DNA of 64,000 nucleotides from Deltaproteobacteria bacterium (GTDB taxonomy: Bacteria > Desulfobacterota > Desulfarculia > Adiutricales > Adiutricaceae), in contig JAISEK010000129.1 of the NCBI GenBank assembly GCA_031264145.1, positions 27,331 to 91,330 on the forward strand. The letters run 5' to 3'. Below, in pieces: positions 9,062 to 18,936 of this stretch; position 1 is the stretch's first letter; each line of letters begins with the position of its first letter. Under the pieces are notes generated by a model. That model was not told where the DNA came from, ran no database searches, and worked only from the letters and a program-made list of their open reading frames with translations. Position numbers and translations under genes: made by a program.

Positions 9062-10566
9062 GTCGTCCTTTTCCTCGAGGGCCGCGTCGCCTGGCCCTCA
9101 TGGCCCGCCGCCCCCGGCCCCTGGCGGCGCCGCCCCCCTGGCCAAAGGGCCGACCTGCGCTGGAAACAGCCAGATTCTACTACAATTATGGCCAAAAATC
9201 CATAACCTGCTCCAAAGTTGAGGCCATGTAAATACCTCCCTGAATTGAGAGGCGAAAGGCGAGTTTGTGCCAACGTCAGCAATTAAAGGGAGGCCATGGA
9301 CATTCGGGCACTAAAATCGAAAAAAGATCGTTTAATAAAATATTTTTATTCAACTAAAAAAATTAGCATATCATAACTCTTTATATTTATAAATAAGCTT
9401 TATTTTATAGCATCATAGTTACTTAAAAATTGAATATTAATAGCAATAATATAGATAAGTATTTATATACGTTAAAATTATATAAATTATTGTCAATTTA
9501 ATTTTTTTAAATATGAAAAATATCAATATAGTTGCATAGAATATAAAGTTATTTAAATACAAAGAAATCTATTTCATAATTTATTTTATAAATAATATAT
9601 AAATTTATATTAATAATTTTTTATAAACTAATAAAAATTAAAAAAGATTGTTATAATTCAATATTATTTTAATAGAGAGGGGTATAATTGAATTAATAAA
9701 TTTTAATTTTATAAAATATTGACTATAATTTTATAAAATTAAAATTTATTACATGGCACAGCATTCATGTGATGATGGTTGAAAGATTATAGATTCAAAT
9801 ATCCAATAACTATAAATAAAAATATATTTTTGGCATAAGTAGTATTAATTTATTTTTCAAGATATAATAATATGTTTTAAATTATAATTATAAATTATTT
9901 ATATATACTATGTTTTAGTAATTTAAATTATATGTTTATTTTTAGATATATTTTCTATAAACTTATTTAAAACTTAAATTTATATAAACAAAGTATGTAT
10001 TAAAATATTTTTATATATAATAAGTATTTAAAACTTCTAATTTTTAAATTTAATGTTTCAATGAGAAATTAAACAATAATAATAAATTTATATTATTAGT
10101 AAATAGACTAAAATTTATTAATATATTTACTTTTAAACGTTGAATAATATAAATTAAGTATGTAAATGTTAAATATAATATTAAAATTATATATTGTTGA
10201 AATCTTACTAAATGATCATTGCTAAAAAATATTATATTACTGTTTTCATATATATAAAAATATATTCTAAAAAGTTTATTGTAGCACTTTTATGAGTATT
10301 ATTTATAAAATTACTAAATTTATTCACCTATTAGTAAAATTTGGCATGAAATTCGAGTACTCGAATTTCATGCCAAATTTATTTAGCCAGTCACAATAAG
10401 CAAATCGCTCGGCTTGTCGCCAAATCTGCTGGAATTACGCGAGCCAAATTCATGGCGCAAATCGTAGCGATTCCGCTTGCCCTTACCATCGAGCAGGCCG
10501 CAAGGTTTCAGCTTGGGCTACCACACGGCATTCCTATGTTGCGGCAACGCCGTGGTTTTACTGGGT
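9062..10566. other. A+T desert of about 1.5 kb
   Basis: From about 9305 to 10335 the DNA is overwhelmingly A and T, with stop codons in all frames and no gene. About 190 bp of normal composition follow (10381-10566), with a weak stem (CCACACGGC...GCCGTGG near 10518-10556) but no ORF. Positions 9254-9276 (GTGCCAACGTCAGCAATTAAAG) resemble the terminus of the 145-bp repeat family described elsewhere. It presumably holds the promoter of the phosphatase operon. Confidence 0.7.
10337..10380. repeat. Perfect 44-bp palindrome
   Basis: Each 22-base arm (AAATTTGGCATGAAATTCGAGT) is exactly the reverse complement of the other, with no spacer, centred between 10358 and 10359. It lies at the border of the A+T desert, 187 bp past the end of the 519-residue effector-like gene. 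It could be a cruciform or a bidirectional terminator, a dimer of an insertion-sequence end, or a protein binding site. Confidence 0.9.
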
Positions 10567-12126
10567 TTACATAATACTGGAGAGGAAATCCATGACTTCT
10601 TCATGATTGTTGTTAATTCCAGGGACGAGAATATTAGAGTAAACTAGTGAATGCAGATTAAGTGCAGGCCTATCTTGTTGTCCAGAGGCGGCAATACCAT
10701 CAATAACTGTAGCTGATTGAGATAAAAGTATAGTTATAACGGTTTCATTTATTCTGGAGTTGATTGTTTTCTGACTTATATCAGGATTAGCTTCCCGAAG
10801 TGCTCCTTCTACTTCTGATTTCAACTGCGTCAACATATTACGCATGTCGTTTAATGCTTGAGGCTTGCCGTTATACATTGTTGACAGGCTATCGAGAATA
10901 GCCATCTTGGCTTCCTTTTGAATTGCGGGCGGAGTTAGATTTTTTATATTTTTGGCTAAGTCCAATAGAGATGAAGTCTGACCGTTGGTCAAGGTGATCT
11001 GTTGTCCTCCTAGATTTATCAAATCAGTGATAAAAGGAGAGATAGTCGATCCAGCCAGGGTCCTTATACTTTTCTCAGCTGGTGAATTGGATCTTATAAA
11101 AGATTCAACAGAATCAATATTATCGCCTAGCTCATTAACATATGAAGACACAGCCGCATGAAAAGTGTCGACATTAAGTTCCAAGTCGCATTGTGATAAA
11201 AAAGCCTCGTTTGCCCCTCCCAGCAGGCCCGCAATGTGCTGCCCGCGATCATCAAGCGGCGCCAGACCGGCGGCGGGCACGTCCATGCTGGCTGGTCCGC
11301 CTTGAGACATGTTGGCGGAGCCTGCCGTCCTGAGGGCCATCAGCGCGTTCCGGGTCTCGGCCATAACGTTCGCGATGTTGCCAGCGACATTGAACCTTCG
11401 TCCTTCCGAGGTACCCCGATCGGAATGTCTCGGTGAGATCAGGCCATCGGCGAAATCCTGGCACAAATTTCTGACTTCGCTGGAGTTCATTTCTAAAAGA
11501 GAGTTGTTGACAAAGACTTGAATTTCTTGTTCGGAGATATTGCTCAAGTCAACGCAGGCCAGGTGCCCGGCTATATTCGCCCCCAACCGGCGAGTTTCCA
11601 TAGATGAAAGCAAGCGATCACCTGGCATGTGGCGCATGAACGAAATGGCCAGCGCCTGGCTTTGGTTGCATTCCACGTCTCCTCTGCCCAAAACCGTCGG
11701 TGACTCGCTGATAATACTTGTTGCGTTTCCGGCGATATCTTGCATAACGGTACCAAAAAGCCTGTCGGCTGATCGCGCAAGTTCCACAGTCTCGCTGGCC
11801 ATATTCAGTAGACTTTTTATGTCTCCGCCGGTTATGGCCCTGTTGCCGGTGTTAACCGCATTGTCGAGCTGGCCGATGAAACTCGCAAACTTGGCATCGT
11901 CCACGCCCCTATCCCGCAGGCTGTTATTCAGGGCCAAAAGAACCTGCTGGTTTTCTGTGGCCACCGATTGGCGCCCGGAAGAGAAAAGGGTTTTGATGCT
12001 GGTCCAGACTTGCCCCAGGAACCCTTTTTTTTCCACGTTGCCGCTGTCGCCGATTGAATAGGCAGCGTTATCGTCAAACTGGGTCGGCAAGCTGGGGGTG
12101 GAGGTGTTGATTGTTGAATTGGCCAT
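10567..12126 (-). CDS. Putative type III secreted effector, 519 residues
   Basis: No enzymatic domain is recognised. The N-terminus is serine-, threonine- and asparagine-rich (MANSTINTSTPSLPTQFDDN), as is usual for T3SS signals, and the body is helical and hydrophilic, without membrane segments or a Sec signal. An AGGAGAG ribosome site precedes the ATG. The gene directly upstream, 9 bp away, encodes a CesT-type chaperone, the classic arrangement for an effector and its dedicated chaperone. Residues about 30-100 vaguely resemble in pattern the start of the 1023-residue protein at 30190-33261. It could instead be a structural or regulatory secreted protein. Confidence 0.55.
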   Translation of the reverse strand: MANSTINTSTPSLPTQFDDNAAYSIGDSGNVEKKGFLGQVWTSIKTLFSSGRQSVATENQQVLLALNNSLRDRGVDDAKFASFIGQLDNAVNTGNRAITGGDIKSLLNMASETVELARSADRLFGTVMQDIAGNATSIISESPTVLGRGDVECNQSQALAISFMRHMPGDRLLSSMETRRLGANIAGHLACVDLSNISEQEIQVFVNNSLLEMNSSEVRNLCQDFADGLISPRHSDRGTSEGRRFNVAGNIANVMAETRNALMALRTAGSANMSQGGPASMDVPAAGLAPLDDRGQHIAGLLGGANEAFLSQCDLELNVDTFHAAVSSYVNELGDNIDSVESFIRSNSPAEKSIRTLAGSTISPFITDLINLGGQQITLTNGQTSSLLDLAKNIKNLTPPAIQKEAKMAILDSLSTMYNGKPQALNDMRNMLTQLKSEVEGALREANPDISQKTINSRINETVITILLSQSATVIDGIAASGQQDRPALNLHSLVYSNILVPGINNNHEEVMDFLSSIM

Positions 12127-12135
12127 GATTCTCTC

Positions 12136-12618
12136 CTATATCTTGACCCACTGGTCGGCTGTGAAGGGCTGGCCTATTGCCGAAGCCGGCTCGGTTCGCT
12201 TTTCGCCCCGGGCAAGTTCAGCCAACCGCCCGGTCCAGAAGCGCGCGGACGAGATGAAACTTTCGACGATAGCGGTAAACTTTTCTTCCGCCAAATTTTC
12301 CATGGGGTAGTGGTAGCAGAACGAGACCACCCCGTCTTCTGTCAACCCGAGGCAGCCGCCCATGGTTTCGCTGTACAGCACATTGGCTCTCAGGAGAGCG
12401 TTTTTTACTGAGACATCCAGGGTGACCGAGGGGCGGTTGCCGAGGTTTGTGGCCATGATTAAAGTCCCGGACTGGTTGATGAGGCTGACGGCAAGATCTT
12501 CAGTGGCGATGGTGCAAACGTTCTCGCCGTTTTTGTCAAGCTCCTCAAGGCCGACGCCAATTGTCTGGGCCAGATGGCTCAACAATCGGTTAAAGTCATC
12601 ATTGAGTGAATATGCCAT
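12136..12618 (-). CDS. CesT/SycE-family type III secretion chaperone
   Basis: Start chosen at 12618: the ATG follows a strong GGAGGACAA site, giving 160 residues (MAYSLNDDFNRLLSHLAQTI...). The frame is open 30 codons further upstream, but without a ribosome site. The small acidic protein shows the Tir-chaperone pattern: an N-terminal helix, strands with SVKNALLRANVLYS, then GGCLGLTEDGVVSFCYHYPM, and a long C-terminal helix with FISSARFWTGRLAEL. Such chaperones are homodimers that keep an effector partly unfolded and guide it to the sorting platform. The partner is most likely the 519-residue protein encoded immediately downstream. Confidence 0.8.
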   Translation of the reverse strand: MAYSLNDDFNRLLSHLAQTIGVGLEELDKNGENVCTIATEDLAVSLINQSGTLIMATNLGNRPSVTLDVSVKNALLRANVLYSETMGGCLGLTEDGVVSFCYHYPMENLAEEKFTAIVESFISSARFWTGRLAELARGEKRTEPASAIGQPFTADQWVKI

Positions 12619-12752
12619 GTTTGTCCTCCAGTTGAAGCCATGTTGGCGAACCTGTTTTTTTAGTGGTCGAAAAAGCGTTGATTTATGTGAGCGATGTTTT
12701 GCCGCCATTTTTGAAAGCAGAGGTCAAGTCTCCGATGGTCACAAGGACATCC

Positions 12753-13514
12753 CTAGGCAGGCGCGACCATCGCCGGCTGGCGGCGGGTAAAAAAGACCGC
12801 CAGGCCGACCACAAAAAGACCCAGGCTTAACACCTGCCCCCATGTCAGCCAGCCCCAGGCGAGATAGCCCCAGGCCGGGTCCGGCTCCCGGAAAAATTCG
12901 GCCACGATGCGAAAGACGGCGTAACCTATCGCCATGAAGGCGGCCGTTTTGCCTGGCGAGGACGACCGGCTGGCGAAACGGCGAACGATGAGCAGAAGCA
13001 GCGGCCCTTCCAAAAAAGCTTCATACAGCTGGCTAGGATGCCGGGCAACCGGACCGCCGCCATCGAAGACCAAGGCCCAAGGCGCTTCCGATGGCCGGCC
13101 CCACAACTCGCCCGTTAGATAGTTGCCCAGCCGGCCCAGGCCTAGCCCCAAAGGGACCCACAGGGCCAGCCTGTCCATAAGCGGCCAGAACGCTCCGGAC
13201 CCCGCGCTTGCCAGCCTGACGGCGGCCAGAGTTCCCAGGAGCCCCCCGTGGAAAGACATGCCTCCCCGCCACAATTGGTAGAACTCGGCTGGGTTATTCA
13301 GATAGTAGCCGGGCTCATAAAAAAGCGCGTAGCCTAGGCGGCCCCCGATTACGGCCCCGACCATGGCCCAGACTATTATCGCGTCCAATCGGGTTGGAGC
13401 TAAAGACCGTCCAGGCCCGGCGACAACCGGGCTGCGCCTGGCCAGAAACCATATGGCCACGAAGGCGGCCACATACATGGTCCCGTACCAGGGGAAGGCC
13501 ACCGGTGGTTTCAT
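12753..13514 (-). CDS. lgt: Prolipoprotein diacylglyceryl transferase
   Basis: The 253-residue integral membrane protein has about seven membrane segments and the Lgt signature motifs: GGRLGYALFYEPGYYL, GGMSFHGGLLG, GLGLGRLGNYLTGELWGRP and HPSQLYEAFLEG. It transfers diacylglycerol from phosphatidylglycerol to the lipobox cysteine of prolipoproteins, such as the lipoproteins in this window including SctJ. Its ATG overlaps the stop of the upstream 497-residue gene (4-bp overlap), so it is translated as part of that operon. This is an unusual neighbourhood for lgt. Confidence 0.96.
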   Translation of the reverse strand: MKPPVAFPWYGTMYVAAFVAIWFLARRSPVVAGPGRSLAPTRLDAIIVWAMVGAVIGGRLGYALFYEPGYYLNNPAEFYQLWRGGMSFHGGLLGTLAAVRLASAGSGAFWPLMDRLALWVPLGLGLGRLGNYLTGELWGRPSEAPWALVFDGGGPVARHPSQLYEAFLEGPLLLLIVRRFASRSSSPGKTAAFMAIGYAVFRIVAEFFREPDPAWGYLAWGWLTWGQVLSLGLFVVGLAVFFTRRQPAMVAPA

Positions 13515-15004
13515 GTTGGCCCCAGCCTCAAGCTATCGCCAACGCTTCTCATCTTGCCCGTCACCCCGGCCCAGCCCTCGCTTCGCTCTGGAGGTCTAGT
13601 CTCCTCTATATACCACTCAGAGGCCGAAAAAGTCCAAATTTCAGAGAGCTTCAGGCGACCGAGGGCATGGAAGAAATCGTCCCCAAAAGGGCCAGCGGCG
13701 GCAAGTTCCACCGCCCCGGCAGGGAAAATGCCGTCACCGCCTGGCAGACCCGAGTCGAACCGGATCGGCAATGGCCCAGCCACCAGGCCGCCTGCCCACG
13801 ATAGGTCCATCTCTTCGCTTAAAAGGCTGGTTTCCTTAAGCGTCCTGAACATGCGGGGCAGATAGTCGGCCATGTAGACCCCGCCATAGGTCCGAAGCCC
13901 GTGACCCGGCCCCAGGGTGGCGAAGCTCAGAAAAAGGCCAGGCATGATTTCTTTGGCGGCCAGGGCGTCGCGCAGATCATTCGGTCGCAAAGGCAGGCTC
14001 AGGCTGGGGCCGACCAGCGCAAGCCTCTCGCCGCTCGCTGAAAGACCCATGGGAGCCGCCCGGCCGAGAGGGCTGACTTCCCAGAACAGAACCGTGCCAA
14101 GCGGTCGGCTGCGATCTTTCAAAAGCTCGGCGGACGGGTCGTCCAAGAGGGCCCGTTCCCAGCAGCCGCTCACGCCGCAAAGCCTTGACAGGATTACAGC
14201 CAGGGCCTGGCGATCCTCAATCAGCTGAAAAGCCAGAGAATTTGATCTAGCCAGGTCCTCCAGCAGGCAATCGGAGGCAAGGCCCTCCAGTGACAGAAAG
14301 GCCAGGGTAGGCGCTGCTCGGCTTTTGAAGCGCATGTCCCATAAACCTCGGTTTAGCAAGGACGCCTGGGCTGGAAAGTCCGGCGCATTGAGGAAAGAAT
14401 CATCGGCCGTAAGGGGTTCAATTATTCTCGCGAGGCCGTTTTTTTCCCAGGAACGCAGTTCGGAACGCCAAATTTCGGCGAGAAAACGATTCAGGTCTTT
14501 AAGTTCCAGGGCGGGCGCCCGGCCAGCGATGAGGCGGTCGCGGGATCTTTTGAACAGATGGACTCTTTCAAGCCGATCCCAGTTCCTGCGGCGACCGAAA
14601 AGAAAGCCGCCCGGACAGGTGGCGCTGGCCAATGGCACATTTTCGCAGGCCAAAACCAAAATGGGGGCAAAAGGCTTACCTGACAAGGCCTGACAAATTT
14701 CCTCCAAGCCGAACATAAGGTTGCCCTGGACAATTTCTGGGTAACTCTCCACCCCATGGTGGGAGGCAGCGCTGGCCCCAGCTCCGCTCATGAGGCTCAG
14801 GCGCAGATCGGCCGCCGCCCGGCCGCCGATTAAACTCTGGGTCTTACGCTCCACAGCCGCAAGAAGCGTCTCTGACGGCGGCGTGGCCGACTTCCGAAGA
14901 CTTCGGCTGATATCCAGTAGGCTCTCATCAAGATTTTTCTCAATGAATCTCAAGGCCCCCGGCAGCTTCCGCCTAATCAGATCATACGCTTCCCCCTCGT
15001 CCAT
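13511..15004 (-). CDS. Conserved-looking protein of unknown function, 497 residues
   Basis: I do not recognise this protein. It is soluble, without signal peptide or membrane segments. The N-terminal 60 residues look helical (YDLIRRKLPGALRFIEKNLD, then ISRSLRKSATPPSETLLAAV). Odd features are a cysteine-containing stretch, ACENVPLASATCPGGFLFGR, and a glycine/histidine-rich segment LGPGHGLRTYGGVYMADYL. It overlaps the sensor-MFS gene upstream by one base and lgt downstream by four, so it is translationally coupled to both. The context suggests a cytoplasmic partner of the membrane sensor. Confidence 0.75.
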   Translation of the reverse strand: MDEGEAYDLIRRKLPGALRFIEKNLDESLLDISRSLRKSATPPSETLLAAVERKTQSLIGGRAAADLRLSLMSGAGASAASHHGVESYPEIVQGNLMFGLEEICQALSGKPFAPILVLACENVPLASATCPGGFLFGRRRNWDRLERVHLFKRSRDRLIAGRAPALELKDLNRFLAEIWRSELRSWEKNGLARIIEPLTADDSFLNAPDFPAQASLLNRGLWDMRFKSRAAPTLAFLSLEGLASDCLLEDLARSNSLAFQLIEDRQALAVILSRLCGVSGCWERALLDDPSAELLKDRSRPLGTVLFWEVSPLGRAAPMGLSASGERLALVGPSLSLPLRPNDLRDALAAKEIMPGLFLSFATLGPGHGLRTYGGVYMADYLPRMFRTLKETSLLSEEMDLSWAGGLVAGPLPIRFDSGLPGGDGIFPAGAVELAAAGPFGDDFFHALGRLKLSEIWTFSASEWYIEETRPPERSEGWAGVTGKMRSVGDSLRLGPT

Positions 15005-17310
15005 TAAGTCTCAGCCTTCCGGGCCATCAAGCCAAAGATTATGTTCAAGACGACAATCACGGCACCCAGCCAGGCCAGACCTTTCTGCCCGCCGAAATTC
15101 AAGGCGGCGGCCACCGCCATGGGGCCCAGCACCTGACCGAGACGGATTAGGGCGGTGTAGAGGCTGATGGATGGCCCAACTCCCAGCTTTATGGCCGTTG
15201 GCAGCCGCAAAAGGTAGGCCGGATGCCCGTTTTCGGAAATGGAGCTGGACAGGGCCAGAAAGAATATTCCTGTTATTATCCCACCCAAGGCCGGTATCAG
15301 GAAGAACGAAGGCAGGGCCAGCGCCGCGAAGAGGCCACCCAAGATCAGATAGGCGTATTTGCGGCCGCTGGCGTCTATGGCCCGACCGAAGCGAGGGCCG
15401 GCGAAGATAATCACCAAAGAAAAGAGTATATTCAACTGGCCAATCGCCGCCGGACCAGCCCCGATGCGGCTCATGTAGATGGGCAGGAAATAGTTCAAAA
15501 GCCCAACGGTGACAATGGCTATCGGCAGGACCTGCGTCAGGCTCATATTCACCACCTGGCGGTCGCCGACGAAACCCAGCAAAGTCCTCAGGCTCAATCG
15601 GCTGCTCTCCATCTCGCTGGTAGCCGGGCTGGTCGCGGGGCTCTTTGGGAAAAAGATCAGCACCAAAAACCACACCGTCAGGAAAATAAAGGTCGCTGCA
15701 TAAAACACCGGAGCGAAGCCTAGCCTGTCGGCCATCAGGCCGCCGGCGGCGCAGCCGCAAAGACTGCCGGCGAAAAAACCGGCGGTCAGCTCGCCCATCC
15801 CCGATCCCTTTTCCTTCTGTCCAGCCCGGGTGATGACGAAGATGCTAGCCCCGAGGTTCAGCAGACCGTAGCCCAGGCCCGAGACCGCCCTGGCGGCGAT
15901 ATAAAACGCCGCCCCCCCGGCCAGCCCGCTCAAGACATAGCCCACGGCCATCATCAAAAGGCCGCTTAAAAACAGAAAACGCCAGCCCGCCACCCGGCCC
16001 ACTAGAAAACCGCCGCCTATAGTGGCCAGACCCACCATGAGCATTTCGGCCGAAATGGGTAACCCCAGAACGACCGATTCCGGCAAGCCCAGTAAAACAG
16101 GGGAAATCTCGGCCATCCTCAGTGGAATGAAACTGAATGACATGTCCATGGCGAAAAGGCAGATAAAGGCCAGAGGCCGCATGACCTGAGGTTTCTCCGT
16201 CCAGGGGCGGCCTCCATCCCGGTCCGCCCTGATAATTATCAGGCGGGTAAGTTCCACCAAAAGCAGGCTGGCCACCAGGGTCATGGTCAGGCTGTCGAGC
16301 ATCACCCTGAGGGTGGCAAGCCGAAGCCCGTGCGAGGAGAGCGTGATTTCAACGCCTCCCGCCTCGCCCGACAGAGGCAGCGACAGCCTCAGGCCAGGGG
16401 ACGAAGCCGCCCAGTTGGGGTTCTCGCCGGCCGAAGCCAAAAGGTGGCCATCGGGACCAATCACAGCCAAATGTCCGATGACCGGCAGGCTTTCCCTCAG
16501 GCCCTCAAGGTGCCTGGGCAGATTGGGCACAATTTCCAGCGGCACGTTGCGGGACAAAAGATATTCCAGGTCGCCGGCCAGGCTACGGCCGACCTGTTCG
16601 GCTACCCCACGGCTCTGGGCGTAAAAAAGGGACTGCCGGGGTTCGAAGACGATGGCGTAAAAAGCCAGCTGGGATAGGAGAAACGGCGCAAGGAAGACAA
16701 GATACCGGAAGCGGCCGCCTGGGCCAGAATCAAACAAAGCCCTTTGAAACCTCTTAAAAACCAAAACTAACAGAATGACGCTCATAACCGTGGTCAGAAT
16801 CAGGGGCCATTTATACTGTCTGACGAATTCCGCCACGGAAGCGGCATACATATCCTCGTCAAGGTGCAAGAAGATGAAACCCGCCGGCTTTTCATTATGG
16901 CCGACTATCGGCCGAAACATCCAGGACAGGCCGCCCGAGGTGAATTCTGAAATTTCCGATGATTTCAGAGCCTCCGGGGGGTTTAAAACAGCCGCCGGGG
17001 AAGATCCGGCCAACACCCGGCCTGAGGCGTCCGCGACCAGGAAATAGCGGGCTCTGGACAGATCAGCCACCCGGCTTAGGTCACCGGCGAGAGACTTTTG
17101 GCGTTCAAGTTCCAGATTCAGCCGGGCTAGAGTGTCGAGACGGCGTCCTAAATCGTTGAGCAAAAAACTCTCAGCCATCTTTGATGATTTGCGGTATTCT
17201 TGATGCAGGGCGGATAAATTCAGACCCAAAAAGAAAAACTGGCTGAGCACCAATAGAAATACTTCCCCCAGCAAAGCCAGGACTGATACTCCGTTAGCCT
17301 CGGAACTCAT
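15004..17310 (-). CDS. Extracytoplasmic sensor fused to a major-facilitator transporter
   Basis: The 768-residue protein has two parts. Residues 1 to about 355 look like a receptor: a first membrane helix (about 8-30), a periplasmic region containing RARYFLVADASGRVLAG (a PAS/Cache-like strand pattern), membrane helices near 168-186 and 205-225, a second periplasmic region with LAVIGPDGHLLASAGENPNW, and a helix near 335-355. From about 380 there are 11-12 hydrophobic segments typical of an MFS transporter, with GELTAGFFAGSLCGCAAGGL in the middle. Such a build suggests a transporter-like sensor rather than a plain exporter. It overlaps the substrate-binding protein gene by 4 bp and the next gene by 1 bp. 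Confidence 0.8.
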   Translation of the reverse strand: MSSEANGVSVLALLGEVFLLVLSQFFFLGLNLSALHQEYRKSSKMAESFLLNDLGRRLDTLARLNLELERQKSLAGDLSRVADLSRARYFLVADASGRVLAGSSPAAVLNPPEALKSSEISEFTSGGLSWMFRPIVGHNEKPAGFIFLHLDEDMYAASVAEFVRQYKWPLILTTVMSVILLVLVFKRFQRALFDSGPGGRFRYLVFLAPFLLSQLAFYAIVFEPRQSLFYAQSRGVAEQVGRSLAGDLEYLLSRNVPLEIVPNLPRHLEGLRESLPVIGHLAVIGPDGHLLASAGENPNWAASSPGLRLSLPLSGEAGGVEITLSSHGLRLATLRVMLDSLTMTLVASLLLVELTRLIIIRADRDGGRPWTEKPQVMRPLAFICLFAMDMSFSFIPLRMAEISPVLLGLPESVVLGLPISAEMLMVGLATIGGGFLVGRVAGWRFLFLSGLLMMAVGYVLSGLAGGAAFYIAARAVSGLGYGLLNLGASIFVITRAGQKEKGSGMGELTAGFFAGSLCGCAAGGLMADRLGFAPVFYAATFIFLTVWFLVLIFFPKSPATSPATSEMESSRLSLRTLLGFVGDRQVVNMSLTQVLPIAIVTVGLLNYFLPIYMSRIGAGPAAIGQLNILFSLVIIFAGPRFGRAIDASGRKYAYLILGGLFAALALPSFFLIPALGGIITGIFFLALSSSISENGHPAYLLRLPTAIKLGVGPSISLYTALIRLGQVLGPMAVAAALNFGGQKGLAWLGAVIVVLNIIFGLMARKAET

Positions 17311-18464
17311 CTACGATTGCCTATGTTCTGATATATTTCGTCCATGGCGATTAGAACCTCGAAAGGCGGGTTCCAGCCTATGGCTAGGGTCATTTTCAAA
17401 TTCAGGGCCAACGTCAGTGGAGCTTCATAAATCTGGTTGATCTGGCGGGGCATTTGGCCGTTTACTATGGCCTCTATGACCTTGGCCTCAAAAAAGCTCG
17501 AGTCGTTGTAGTTGTCCTGACCCAGGCTCATCAACACGCCCAGCTCGGTCTCGTTGGAGCCGCTTTGGGAAAAGCTGGGGATTCTGGCCTTGATGATCGG
17601 GGCCAGGATTCGCTCGATTCGATCGCCCTGCATGCCGTTGTTGACGGTTAGATAGATGGCGTCGCTTTTTTCCGACAGGTCACTGACGCAGTCGAGAAGG
17701 TTTTGGAAGCTTGTCTCTTGGTCGTCTATTTCCAATCTGGTTTCGCAGGGCACCAGCTCGAAGCCCAGCTCCTCGGCCATTTTTCTGATGGTTGGCACAC
17801 CCATGGTGCTCTGTCCGCTGGGGGTAACGTCATAGGGCACGCCAAGCCGTCTGAACTTGAAAATATCGTGGAAAATTCTTATCTGCCGCTCGTTGCGGCC
17901 ATTTTCCACCTGTACATGGGCGTGGTCAAGGCCGGAATCGGTCTCAGTCCTCGAAATGCCGGCCGCCACAGGGTCGGTCACGGTGATCGACATCACCGGA
18001 ACCTGATGCTCATCGGTGACCAAGTCCTGGCCCGCCCAGGTGCCGAAGGTCAGTACTAGATCCACGTCGTTGCCATCATTGAGGCGCCTTAGGATCTCCT
18101 TCTTTATCTCAAGGCGCTTCTGGTCGTTCCAACCTGCTGAGTAGTAGCCATCGGCCAGGAATTCCAGCCGGTCGCTCACGGCGTTTATCGAAAGCCATGA
18201 CCAAAGCTGGGAGGTATCCTCGTTGCCATCGTCCATGATCGCCGGAGGCGTCCGATAATCAATGAGCCCAATGTTTTTGAGGCCATGAATGAGGCCGGAC
18301 AAGACCAGATAATAGTCCTTGTAGTTGCCGCCCTCCACATAGATGACCTTCCACTTTTTTTTAGGCGGGTCGGCCTTGAGATCGTCCGCCAAGGACGCCA
18401 TGCAAACAGCGGCGGCCGCCAAGGCCAGCAAAAAAACGGCTTTCAAGAAAAATGACGCACGCAT
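17307..18464 (-). CDS. Periplasmic ABC-type substrate-binding-like protein
   Basis: The 385-residue protein has a signal peptide (residues 1 to about 26) and the two-lobed fold of ABC_sub_bind/type 1 binding proteins: VDLVLTFGTWAGQDLV, VPVMSITVTDPVAAG, a hinge with RRLGVPYDVT, then SDAIYLTVNNGMQG and IPSFSQSGSNETELGVLMS. The ligand cannot be told from sequence. No ABC permease or ATPase is nearby; instead the next gene, overlapping by 4 bp, is the sensor-MFS fusion. A binding protein that presents a ligand to that receptor is the likeliest role. It starts directly after the remains of an anti-sigma kinase gene. Confidence 0.8.
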   Translation of the reverse strand: MRASFFLKAVFLLALAAAAVCMASLADDLKADPPKKKWKVIYVEGGNYKDYYLVLSGLIHGLKNIGLIDYRTPPAIMDDGNEDTSQLWSWLSINAVSDRLEFLADGYYSAGWNDQKRLEIKKEILRRLNDGNDVDLVLTFGTWAGQDLVTDEHQVPVMSITVTDPVAAGISRTETDSGLDHAHVQVENGRNERQIRIFHDIFKFRRLGVPYDVTPSGQSTMGVPTIRKMAEELGFELVPCETRLEIDDQETSFQNLLDCVSDLSEKSDAIYLTVNNGMQGDRIERILAPIIKARIPSFSQSGSNETELGVLMSLGQDNYNDSSFFEAKVIEAIVNGQMPRQINQIYEAPLTLALNLKMTLAIGWNPPFEVLIAMDEIYQNIGNRR

Positions 18465-18470
18465 AATTAA

Positions 18471-18830
18471 TCACTTAATGTCAGGTCGATCAAATACCAG
18501 TTCGTTGGTGTTGGCCGCACTGTAGTCCTAGCTATAGCGAGAGGCCAGTTTCTTGGCAAGGTGGACTCCAGGCCGCCGACGGCCCTTTGGGAAAGGTTGG
18601 CACCGGGCGCTTCGTTGAAGGGCTCGGAGGCGCGGCCACAGTCAACGATGGAAATCGACAAATGCTGGCGTTCCATAGCTATTGACAGGCAGGAGCGCAT
18701 TTCCCCAGCGCACCCGCCTGGCCGCAGGCGTAGCTGGAGACGTTGACCATGAGCTCTTCCATGGCCAGCTCAACCTATGTGATCAGAGGCAGGAGAGCCG
18801 CCCGGCGGCTTCGGCCAAAAATCAGTTGAC
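18471..18830 (-). pseudogene. Broken RsbW-like anti-sigma serine kinase (HATPase)
   Basis: Reading the minus strand in shifting frames recovers an RsbW-type kinase: VELAMEELMVNVSSYACG (N box), ISIVDCGRASEPFNEAP (G1 box), RAVGGLE (G2 box), then KKLASRYSYSAANTNELVF and a stop at 18471. At least two frameshifts (near 18700 and 18560) and stops separate these parts. It sits between the intact STAS gene and the substrate-binding protein gene, so the ancestral operon had a complete STAS-kinase pair feeding into the sensor genes. Confidence 0.8.
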
Positions 18831-18936
18831 GTAAGGTAGCTGGTCAATGTACCATTTATTATATTCTTCCGTATCACCAGCATATCCTTCGGAATAGTTC
18901 GAACGCCATTGGAACTGACCTTGAAACAAACCTGTC

